Shown here: positions 1 through 5,414 of the stretch, one piece after another
Position numbering within the stretch: position 1 is the first letter of the stretch
How the letters are laid out: each line of letters begins with the position of its first letter
Position numbers and translations under genes: made by a program
Source: a bacterium
GTDB taxonomy: Bacteria > Chloroflexota > Dormibacteria > Aeolococcales > Aeolococcaceae
DNA length: 5,729 nt
Direction: 5' to 3'
NCBI GenBank assembly: GCA_021850405.1
Contig: JAJZMA010000197.1
Span: 1-5,729 of the forward strand
The notes under the pieces: model-generated
Told to the model about the DNA's origin: nothing
The model's database searches: none
What the model saw: the letters and a program-made list of their open reading frames with translations, nothing else

Positions 1-136
1 AGCAGGCTGATCGCGGCCCGCACGGTGACGGACGACCGAGACGTGGACACAGACCCGGACACGGCGTTCCTCCCCAAGGGCACGCCCCCGTGCCCCTCTC
101 CACGAGCGCTGCGACGGGACGACAGGGCGCAGCGCG

Positions 137-292
137 ATGCCCGAGATCGTCACGCACGGCGTCACCGGCCTGCTCGTCGCCCCGCAGGCCGAACACGCGC
201 TGGCCGAGGCCCTGACGACCATCCTGCAAAGCCGGCGCGTCGCCCAACAATTGGGCGAGGCGGCGATGCGGCGTGCCGCCGAAAAGGCTTAG
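137..292 (+). pseudogene. C-terminal fragment of a GT-B (GT4-like) glycosyltransferase, broken at both ends
   Basis: This frame reads MPEIVTHGVTGLLVAP followed by an Ala/Leu-rich helix (LAEALTTIL, then a QLGEAAMRRAAEKA segment) and a TAG. That is the usual donor-nucleotide-binding C-terminal pattern of family 4 glycosyltransferases: the PEIV motif, the GxTGLLV strand, then the helix of the 'LA.AL..LL.....R..LG..AR..A' type. The fragment is only 51 codons, whereas the family is typically 350-420 residues. Upstream in the same frame there are stops at 8-10 and 26-28, and the expected 'GxPVVAT..G' strand before PEIV is not recognisable. Downstream the family normally continues for 15-20 more residues (…W…A..Y…L), which are missing. 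GC content here is far above the rest of the window. The ATG at 137 is simply the Met of the motif, not a real start. It may be a decayed gene, a transferred fragment or a mis-assembled contig end. No activity is expected. Confidence 0.5.
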
Positions 293-804
293 CGGATGGT
301 TTCCTCAAGCTGTGGCAGCGTTGCAAAGTAGGCGTCCAGGGACGCCGCCAGTTCGGGAGATACCTCACCATGTGCGGTGATTCTGGTTATGTCATTCCCC
401 TCTGGAACCCCGCTTACTGCAACTATTGGCAATGCCTGGCGGAGCAGGGGGAGGAAGGGGCCGACCAGGGTAACGGCGACCAGGGCAACGACGGGGACAA
501 TATAGGCGCTGACTACAAAGACTGCAAGCGTCAGGATGGCAGCAAGAAATACAGCCTGGAGCGGCGTATACCTGTTCTTGCGTCCTACATGCAGGATGAT
601 ATGGTTCGGACCAGCTTCCGAGACGTTTATACCCTGTATCCGGCGGTTGGCAAGTTCGGAGAGCACCGTGCCTGCATCCCTTGTGGTGCGCACAGAGAGC
701 TGGTAGGGCCTCAGCTTCTGAGTTGAGTCATTCACTATACGAAGCAGTTTGGCATGGGCGCTACCCCGTCTGCCAATCGGCCCGCTGTTTCCGGCAGCAT
801 TCAT
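289..804 (-). CDS. Uncharacterised membrane protein with a two-helix hydrophobic hairpin
   Basis: I do not recognise this 171-residue protein. The N-terminal ~75 residues are soluble and basic, with a short alpha/beta-looking segment (about 34-74). A long hydrophobic stretch at about 82-125 can hold two membrane helices separated by a Pro (roughly 82-101 and 104-124). A soluble tail of about 45 residues ends in a helix (SPELAASLDAYFATLP). Both ends would therefore sit on the same side of the membrane, probably the cytoplasm given the basic N-terminus. The start is well supported: its ATG (804-802) overlaps the TGA of the upstream phosphatase (803-801) as ATGA, and AGGGG lies 8 nt upstream (813-817), so the two are probably translationally coupled. 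The TAA stop (289-291) overlaps the stop of the GC-rich glycosyltransferase scrap. If position ~289 is an assembly join, the true C-terminus could differ. No function is proposed. Confidence 0.72.
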   Translation of the reverse strand: MNAAGNSGPIGRRGSAHAKLLRIVNDSTQKLRPYQLSVRTTRDAGTVLSELANRRIQGINVSEAGPNHIILHVGRKNRYTPLQAVFLAAILTLAVFVVSAYIVPVVALVAVTLVGPFLPLLRQALPIVAVSGVPEGNDITRITAHGEVSPELAASLDAYFATLPQLEETIR

Positions 805-1730
805 CTGGCTATCCCCTGATTTGCCCCGCCTCCCACCCCAGGACCAAGGTGCCGGATGGCAGTCAGGGCGGCCTGGTGCAGCTGGCCGTTACTGGAGATG
901 AAACTTGCCCTCGCGCCCGGGTTGCGCAGGATGATGGGCTTTCCCGAGAGATCGCTGGCGGCGCCACCAGCTTGCATAACGAGAAGGCTAAGCGCTGCGA
1001 TATCCCAGATGGGTGCATCTGGTGACCAGGCAAGATCACTGCGCCCGGTAGTGACCCGAAGATGGGCAGCTGTGTTGCCAGGGAAGTGGGCATCAAGCGA
1101 AAATGCGCTTGTCAACTCGGCTGGAGTTGAGCCCAGTCCGGATGCCAGAAATGCCCTCTGGCTCTGAAATTCGAAACGGGCTCCGCTCAGCGAGTTTTTG
1201 CTACTGACCAAGACTGCCTGCCCATTTCTGGTAGTGCTTTCTCTGACTGTAGCCTGGTAGCGCTCTCCTCGCGCTGGCGCTGAGGCCAGTGCAGCAACCA
1301 CGCTTCCGCGGTAAAGGGCAGCCAGCAGACATGCCCAGCCTGTGCCGCCATTGATGTAGGAGGCGGTGCCGTCAATTGGGTCAATCACAAACGTCCATGG
1401 GCCGGGAGCACTGGTAAAGCCGGTTTCTTCCCCAAGAAAGGCAAAGCCGGCGGGGAGCATTCTCCGCACCTCCTGCTCGATGGCAAGATCCGCTACTGTG
1501 ACTGGCGAACCATCTGGTTTGGGGTGTGAAGCAAGGGTTGTTGTACGAAAGTGGGTCATTGCTATCTGGTCGGCCACGTCAGCTGAGCGGGCAAGCAGGT
1601 CTGCTGCTACAGCGAGCTCTGCGGCAGCTGGGGTTGGCCCGGGTGGCTGCGGTTGGGCCGAGGCTGAGGTGCGGAAGAGGAACGGCTGTGTGCCTTTCGG
1701 TACCTGTCTACCCAACGGATGCACCAGCAT
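801..1730 (-). CDS. Inositol-monophosphatase-family phosphatase, HisN-like (histidinol-phosphatase or IMPase)
   Basis: This is a Mg2+-dependent sugar/alcohol phosphomonoesterase of the FIG/IMPase fold, cytoplasmic. With the ATG at 1730 the product is 309 residues. Visible motifs are DGSPVTVAD (73-81), LGEETG (99-104, metal-binding Glu), the signature VIDPIDGT (115-122, Asp117 and Asp120) and WDIAAL (242-247, Asp243), followed by the usual QAGG...DLSG segment. The full metal-binding set is present, so it should be active. The DGSPVT.AD start, the style of the 'VVAALASAPARGERYQA' strand and the overall length resemble histidinol-phosphatases (HisN), but substrate cannot be told from motifs within this family. 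Residues 1-35 (rich in Pro, Gln, Ser) precede the first family helix and are probably a flexible extension. This start has GGAG 5 nt upstream. The frame stays open to 1958, but that extension is rejected. The stop overlaps the next gene's start (ATGA), giving a two-gene operon. Confidence 0.85.
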   Translation of the reverse strand: MLVHPLGRQVPKGTQPFLFRTSASAQPQPPGPTPAAAELAVAADLLARSADVADQIAMTHFRTTTLASHPKPDGSPVTVADLAIEQEVRRMLPAGFAFLGEETGFTSAPGPWTFVIDPIDGTASYINGGTGWACLLAALYRGSVVAALASAPARGERYQATVRESTTRNGQAVLVSSKNSLSGARFEFQSQRAFLASGLGSTPAELTSAFSLDAHFPGNTAAHLRVTTGRSDLAWSPDAPIWDIAALSLLVMQAGGAASDLSGKPIILRNPGARASFISSNGQLHQAALTAIRHLGPGVGGGANQGIAR

Positions 1731-1827
1731 GGCAGCTCCGCGGGGGCCGTCCCGAGGTTGACTTTGCAGGATGGCAGAGCATGGCCGAAGATTAGCACGC
1801 CAGGGCGGACCTGGGACGGACACGACA

Positions 1828-1875
1828 CCACAACACAACGCCACAACACGCAACACCACATGCCACAACACAACG
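1828..1875 (+). repeat. CA-rich direct repeats (13-bp unit, two exact copies and one imperfect copy)
   Basis: The 13-mer CCACAACACAACG occurs exactly at 1828-1840 and again at 1863-1875. A related copy, CCACAACACGCAA, lies at 1841-1853 directly after the first. The tract is almost entirely C and A on the plus strand, with no T apart from position 1861. It lies between the divergent phosphatase and hisS genes, about 90-135 bp before hisS. As RNA it would be unstructured. On the other strand it makes the low-complexity Val/Leu/Trp/Cys reading frame that artificially lengthens the phosphatase ORF. It could be a protein-binding site, a spacer, or a slippage-expanded simple sequence. Confidence 0.75.
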
Positions 1876-1884
1876 CTGCCTTCT

Positions 1885-1919
1885 TGGCATGCAGCCAGCT
1901 TGCCTGGCAGTGCGTGCCA
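1885..1919 (+). promoter_or_regulatory. Strong stem-loop in the hisS upstream region
   Basis: TGGCATGC (1885-1892) pairs with GCGTGCCA (1912-1919) over 8 bp with one G-U. Inside it GCCAG (1894-1898) pairs with CTGGC (1904-1908) around the loop CTTGC, with a small internal loop between the two helices. The total is 13 bp in 35 nt. No T-run follows on either strand, so it is not an intrinsic terminator. It ends 45 nt before the hisS ATG and, if transcribed, would be part of the 5' leader. It could be a leader structure or a DNA operator; no known riboswitch or T-box signature accompanies it. Confidence 0.45.
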
Positions 1920-1952
1920 TACCAAAACCACAAAACCTGGGACACCGACTAA

Positions 1953-1970
1953 ACTCATACAGCTATGAGT
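1953..1970 (+). promoter_or_regulatory. Perfect 7-bp dyad across the hisS start codon
   Basis: ACTCATA (1953-1959), the spacer CAGC and TATGAGT (1964-1970) form a perfect inverted repeat. The hisS ATG (1965-1967) is inside the right arm. In mRNA this folds as a 7-bp stem with a 4-nt loop that hides the start codon. No Shine-Dalgarno-like sequence precedes the ATG. The dyad could therefore control initiation in RNA, or be an 18-bp operator in DNA. The same repeat creates the spurious opposite-strand ATG at 1958. The repeat is directly visible; its function is inferred. Confidence 0.5.
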
Positions 1971-3302
1971 GGTATTTCAGTAAGTCGTGGGATGCGCGAC
2001 ATTCTGCCTCCCATGTCAATTTTCTGGGAGCAAATCATCGCGCGGCACAACCTGCTGGCTGGACGCTATGGCTATGCACCTATAGAGACACCCATTCTGG
2101 AGGCAACCGAGCTGTTCTCACGCGGGGTGGGCAGTGGTACTGACGTAGTGGAAAAGGAGATGTACACCCTCACCGACAAGGGCGGCAGGTCACTTACCCT
2201 GCGTCCTGAAGCTACCGCATCGGTGGTCAGGGCAGCTCTGTTTGCCCACCTGGAACAGCGAACTCGTCCGGTCCGTCTGCGTTACAGCGGCCCTATGTTC
2301 CGCTATGACCGCCCGCAAGCGGGCCGATACCGGCAGTTCAGCCAGGTAGGGGTGGAATGTATTGGTGAATTATCCCCGTACCTTGATTTTGAGGTGATTG
2401 CGCTAGCCATGGAGTTTTACGCACAGTGTGGGCTGTCTGGAACCTCACTGCAGATAAATTCGCTCGGCAGCAGGGAAGAGCGCGCCGCGTACCGGAGCCA
2501 GCTCATCGCCTACTACGAGCCAGAGGTGGCTCACATGTGCGGTGACTGCCAGCGCAGGCTGCATGTCAATCCCCTCCGTCTGCTTGATTGCAAGGTTGAC
2601 CACAGGCTGGCCCAGGCTGCCCCGAGACTTATAGACCAGCTCGGGCCAGAGAGCAGGCAGCATTTTGAGACTGTCCAGATGTGCCTTGCTGAGTCGGGGG
2701 TCGGCTATGTCACCAACCCGCTCCTCGTGCGGGGGCTGGACTACTATTGCCACACCGTTTTTGAGATCTGGCATGAATCCCTGGATGGGGCCCAGAATGC
2801 GCTTGGGGGTGGCGGCAGATATGACGGTCTGGCAGAGACCATGGGTTTTCCATCCTGCCCTGGGGTGGGCTATTCACTGGGGGTAGACCGTCTCTGTGCG
2901 GTGCTGGAAAACAGGGAGCAATCCTCACAGCTGCGTGAGCAGCTCTGGACCGAGGTTGCCATACTGTCGGTAGGGGATATCGCAGTGTTTGAGGCCTGGA
3001 AGGCAGCATCCAGGCTTGCGGAGCTTATCCGCGGTAGTGGCGTTAGCTGTAGTCTGGATGTCTCTGCGCGCAAGGTGGATGCGAAACTTAAAGGCGCCCT
3101 GGCAATGGGCGCCCGTGTTGCACTGTTGCTGGGTGAAGACGAACTGCGCAATTCAGAGGTGGCTGTACGGCTGCTGGAGAGCAGATCCCAGGAGCAGGTA
3201 CCATGGGAAAGCACAGTCAGCGCTGTGCATCGGGCGCTGGGACACCCAGAGCCGGGAGCATCCGTGACGCAGCAGGAAGCAGGGCGGCCGGTGGGCCGGT
3301 AG
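1965..3302 (+). CDS. hisS: Histidine--tRNA ligase (HisRS)
   Basis: It joins histidine to tRNA-His using ATP, as a cytoplasmic class II synthetase homodimer. The 445-residue product is full length (family about 420-450). The N-terminus SRGMRDILPP (7-16) is the classic HisRS start, fixing the ATG at 1965. Motif 2 is RLRYSGPMFRYDRPQAGRYR (104-123). The CGDC...NPLRLLDCK element (192-210) is the bacterial insertion. HisA is LVRGLDYYCHTVFE (254-267), with the histidine-adenylate-activating Arg256. HisB is LGGGGRYDGL (280-289), and motif 3 is GVGYSLGVDRL (300-310). The anticodon-binding domain spans about 330-425 (VAILSVGD, then LLLGEDEL at 387-394). The last ~18 residues are a Gly/Gln/Pro-rich tail with no counterpart I recognise. 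There is no evident Shine-Dalgarno site, and the start codon lies in a perfect dyad, unlike aspS downstream. It is followed after 43 bp by aspS, a common pairing that implies one operon. Confidence 0.97.
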   Translation: MSGISVSRGMRDILPPMSIFWEQIIARHNLLAGRYGYAPIETPILEATELFSRGVGSGTDVVEKEMYTLTDKGGRSLTLRPEATASVVRAALFAHLEQRTRPVRLRYSGPMFRYDRPQAGRYRQFSQVGVECIGELSPYLDFEVIALAMEFYAQCGLSGTSLQINSLGSREERAAYRSQLIAYYEPEVAHMCGDCQRRLHVNPLRLLDCKVDHRLAQAAPRLIDQLGPESRQHFETVQMCLAESGVGYVTNPLLVRGLDYYCHTVFEIWHESLDGAQNALGGGGRYDGLAETMGFPSCPGVGYSLGVDRLCAVLENREQSSQLREQLWTEVAILSVGDIAVFEAWKAASRLAELIRGSGVSCSLDVSARKVDAKLKGALAMGARVALLLGEDELRNSEVAVRLLESRSQEQVPWESTVSAVHRALGHPEPGASVTQQEAGRPVGR

Positions 3303-3330
3303 GAACGCAGGAGACCCCAAGACAGTTATA

Positions 3331-3336
3331 AGGAGG
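3331..3336 (+). promoter_or_regulatory. Ribosome binding site of aspS
   Basis: A perfect AGGAGG lies 9 nt before a GTG codon at 3346. It selects that GTG as the aspS start, in agreement with the position of the OB-fold N-terminus. It contrasts with hisS, the first gene of the pair, which lacks any such site. Confidence 0.85.
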
Positions 3337-3345
3337 GCAATCCCA

Positions 3346-5133
3346 GTGGCAACGACCCGCAGCTCATGTGGCACACTCCGGGTGGAGGATATTGGACAGG
3401 CGGTGACCTGCTATGGCTGGGTCGATCATCGTCGCGACCATGGTGGGCTTGTGTTTATAGATCTGCGGGATTTTTCCGGGCTGATCCAGCTGGTGATCAA
3501 TCCATCAGAAGCCAGGGATGCGTATGAGGCGATAAAGGATGCCAGGCTTGAGTGGGTACTGCGGGTTGACGGAACTGTGCGGGCGCGGGGAGAGGGGCAG
3601 GAAAATCCCAGGCTGGCTACTGGGCAGGTGGAGCTGCAGGTAACAGCGGTGACTGTCCTGTCTGCTGCCAGGACACCTCCCTTTTCAGTACATGATGACG
3701 CTGAGGTGGATGAACGGGTGCGGCTTTCATACCGCTATCTGGATCTGCGTCGGCCCCGCATCCAGAAAAACCTGCGTGCCCGCTCCGAGTTTGTAGCCGG
3801 ACTCAGGGCTGCGATGCACAAGATGGGGTTTGTCGAGATTGAGACACCGACGTTGATACGCGCAACACCCGAAGGAGCAAGGGATTACCTTGTGCCCAGC
3901 AGATTGTCCCATGGTGATTTTTATGCGCTGCCACAGTCTCCCCAGCTCTACAAGCAGCTCTGCATGGTTGGAGGACTGGACCGCTACTTTCAGATTGCAC
4001 GTTGCTGGAGGGATGAGGACCTCAGGGCCGATCGCCAGCCGGAATTTACCCAGCTGGATCTGGAGATGTCGTTTGTAGACGAGGATGACGTATTTGCTGC
4101 CTGTGAATACGCGCTCGGACATGCGTGGGAAGCGGCGTGCTTCCGTGGAGGCAAGCTCCCGTCAGCGTTTCCACGTATCAGCTGGGAGGACGCCCAGCGG
4201 CGTTACGGCACCGACAAGCCAGACACCAGATTTGGGATGGAGCTTGTCGACCTTACCAGTGTGTTTGGGAAAAGCAGTTTTCGTATCTTTCAGCAGGCTG
4301 TCGCTTCGGCTGGCAGCATTGTTGCCATCTGCCTTGAGGGCGGAGGCACTCTTACACGCAGCGAGATTGAGAGGGAACTGGCACCGGTAGCAGTTGCTGG
4401 TGGAGCTACAGGCCTGGCGTTTATCACTCGCAGGCAGACAGGCTGGGAGGGGCCAATAGCAAAGTTCCTGGCGCCCTCCGAGCTTGCCAAAGTAGAGCAG
4501 ATGACTGGGGCGCGAGCCGGAGACCTGGTACTGATCGCTGCTGGGAACAGTGCTTCCACGAGGGCAGGTATGGGGGCGCTTCGCATCTACCTGGGCCGCA
4601 CGCGGTCCCTCTTCGACCCGGGGCAGATGGATATCCTGTGGGTGACAGAATTTCCCATGTTTGAGAAGGATCCTGCAACTGGTGAGATTCGTGCAGCCCA
4701 TCACCCCTTCACCATGATCCAGGAAGAGGACATCGACTATCTGGAGAGTGACCCCCTGCGGGTCCGGTCGCGTTCCTATGACATCGTGCTCAATGGCAGG
4801 GAAACAGCCAGTGGAAGCATACGGATCACCGATCCGGCATTGCAGGGCCGGGTTTTCTCAGCTCTTGGTATTCCGCCGGAAGAGGCCGCCCGGAAATTTG
4901 GATTTCTACTGGACGCTTTTTCCTTCGGTGCCCCTCCGCATGGAGGTTGCGCTCCGGGTATAGACAGACTGGTCATGGAGGGACTGGGAGAGGAGAATAT
5001 CCGCGATGTCATTGCGTTTCCAAAAAATCAGCAGGCACAGGAGCCAATGACCGGGGCGCCAGCGGCTGTCAGCGAGAGCCAGCTGGCGGAGCTGGGGCTA
5101 GCCCTGCTTCCCAGACGGGGGCAAAAGGGCTGA
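3346..5133 (+). CDS. aspS: Aspartate--tRNA ligase, bacterial type, predicted non-discriminating (AspRS / Asp-tRNA(Asn) synthetase)
   Basis: It aspartylates tRNA-Asp, and probably tRNA-Asn, as a cytoplasmic class IIb dimer. The 595 residues match the bacterial family (about 580-600). The order is: OB-fold anticodon-binding domain (about 1-105; GWVDHRRDHGGLVFIDLRD at 24-42); catalytic core with RYLDLRRP (130-137), the QSPQLYKQL signature (197-205) and motif 2 RYFQIARCWRDEDLRADRQP (213-232), then EFTQLD; the bacterial GAD insertion (about 295-420); and motif 3 GGCAPGIDRLVM (533-544) with IAFPKNQQAQ (556-565). His32 and Gly84 align by eye with the His31/Gly83 pair known to relax tRNA specificity in Pseudomonas aeruginosa AspRS, where Escherichia coli has Leu and Lys. 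This predicts Asp-tRNA(Asn) formation for GatCAB amidation. One oddity is that the usual G-G-G-S-I-R-I strip reads ASGSIRI (488-494). The start is GTG with a strong ribosome binding site. A structured RNA follows the gene. Confidence 0.97.
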   Translation: MATTRSSCGTLRVEDIGQAVTCYGWVDHRRDHGGLVFIDLRDFSGLIQLVINPSEARDAYEAIKDARLEWVLRVDGTVRARGEGQENPRLATGQVELQVTAVTVLSAARTPPFSVHDDAEVDERVRLSYRYLDLRRPRIQKNLRARSEFVAGLRAAMHKMGFVEIETPTLIRATPEGARDYLVPSRLSHGDFYALPQSPQLYKQLCMVGGLDRYFQIARCWRDEDLRADRQPEFTQLDLEMSFVDEDDVFAACEYALGHAWEAACFRGGKLPSAFPRISWEDAQRRYGTDKPDTRFGMELVDLTSVFGKSSFRIFQQAVASAGSIVAICLEGGGTLTRSEIERELAPVAVAGGATGLAFITRRQTGWEGPIAKFLAPSELAKVEQMTGARAGDLVLIAAGNSASTRAGMGALRIYLGRTRSLFDPGQMDILWVTEFPMFEKDPATGEIRAAHHPFTMIQEEDIDYLESDPLRVRSRSYDIVLNGRETASGSIRITDPALQGRVFSALGIPPEEAARKFGFLLDAFSFGAPPHGGCAPGIDRLVMEGLGEENIRDVIAFPKNQQAQEPMTGAPAAVSESQLAELGLALLPRRGQKG

Positions 5134-5185
5134 AGGTGATCCCTTTCTACCGTCACAGTTGTAGCTGTGGAAATACCGGCTGCAG

Positions 5186-5191
5186 TAAGAT
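5186..5191 (+). promoter_or_regulatory. Candidate -10 box for the downstream structured RNA
   Basis: TAAGAT (4 of 6 matches to TATAAT) is placed so that a start 7 nt downstream falls at about 5198. That is exactly the first base of the 5' arm of the terminal stem (GCTGAC). No good -35 hexamer lies 16-18 bp upstream. The small dyad CACAG/CTGTG (5154-5158 and 5165-5169) occupies that region instead and could be a binding site. The support is positional and weak in sequence. Confidence 0.35.
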
Positions 5192-5197
5192 TAGGAA

Positions 5198-5375
5198 GCT
5201 GACGCTGGTCGCAACCATCAATATCGCGGCTGAACCAACACTAAAGTCTTAGGGGTTCCAATATCCGGTGCCCGCCCTCATGCCCAGACACTGGGACCAG
5301 GAGAGGTAGCGTGAAGATCCCCACCTGGAATTAGGGCTCAGCCCGAGAGGGAAGTGCCCAGCGGTCAGCTTTTTT
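5198..5375 (+). ncRNA. Structured RNA of about 178 nt, probable 6S RNA
   Basis: The two ends are complementary: AAGCTGAC (5196-5203) pairs with GTCAGCTT (5364-5371) and GCTGG (5204-5208) with CCAGC (5358-5362), with a single bulged G and a run of six Ts (5370-5375) at the 3' end. Inside, further helices line up in order to form one irregular rod: GGCTGA (5228-5233)/TCAGCC (5338-5343), GGTTCCA (5254-5260)/TGGAATT (5326-5332), GGTG (5267-5270)/CACC (5322-5325), CGCCCTC (5273-5279)/GAGG-TA-GCG (5303-5311), and an apical CCCAG (5283-5287)/CTGGG (5291-5295). Between the first two helices is a large bubble. The 3' side can alternatively form a small GGG/CCC hairpin (5334-5344). Length, paired ends, central bubble with a 3'-side hairpin and terminator fit 6S RNA, which binds housekeeping RNA polymerase. 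In Bacillus subtilis a 6S RNA also lies just after aspS. The fold is by eye only; family assignment is inferred. Confidence 0.58.
5358..5375 (+). terminator. Rho-independent terminator at the 3' end of the structured RNA
   Basis: The 3' strand of the terminal stem (CCAGC, then GTCAGC) runs straight into TTTTTT (5370-5375). The partner strand is about 150 nt upstream, so termination may rely on the whole rod or on small local hairpins (for example GGG-AAGTG-CCC at 5349-5359). It would also stop read-through from hisS-aspS. Confidence 0.5.
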
Positions 5376-5402
5376 GAAACTTGACAGAGCACACGGAACC
5401 AA

Positions 5403-5407
5403 AGGAG
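5403..5407 (+). promoter_or_regulatory. Ribosome binding site of the small membrane protein
   Basis: AGGAG lies 7 nt before the ATG at 5415. This favours that ATG over the immediately preceding in-frame TTG (5412). Confidence 0.75.
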
Positions 5408-5414
5408 AAATTTG

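Noticed and set aside
25..726. Plus-strand 233-residue open frame
   Set aside because: It crosses the compositional break, is out of frame with the glycosyltransferase motif, is antisense to the well-supported membrane protein gene, and resembles no protein (Arg-rich then Cys/Trp-rich).
1731..1958. N-terminal extension of the phosphatase ORF to an ATG at 1958 (385 residues in all)
   Set aside because: The extra 76 residues are low-complexity Val/Leu/Trp/Cys caused by the CA repeat read in reverse. There is no ribosome binding site at 1958, that ATG arises from the hisS dyad, and the product would be far longer than the family. The ATG at 1730 has GGAG and leads into the family fold.
1741..1964. 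T-box leader for hisS
   Set aside because: The conserved T-box sequence (of the GGTGGNACCGCG type) and a following terminator are absent.
4162..4704. Minus-strand 180-residue open frame inside aspS
   Set aside because: It is antisense to the GAD domain of an unmistakable AspRS and has no family resemblance; a shadow frame.
5198..5375. RNase P RNA, SRP RNA or tmRNA as the identity of the structured RNA
   Set aside because: The hallmark sequences are missing: GAGGAAAGTCC of RNase P RNA, the GGAAGCAGCC loop region of SRP RNA, and the tRNA-like 3' CCA end of tmRNA. The size and single-rod fold also do not fit.
5198..5375. A riboswitch (TPP, cobalamin or c-di-GMP) controlling the small membrane protein
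   Set aside because: None of the conserved core sequences of these classes could be found, and the end-to-end pairing closing with a T-run looks like a free-standing RNA.
5381..5386. Perfect TTGACA as a -35 box for the small membrane protein gene
   Set aside because: At 16-18 bp spacing the -10 position falls on the ribosome binding site (AGGAGAAA), with no TATAAT-like hexamer. It is probably a chance match.
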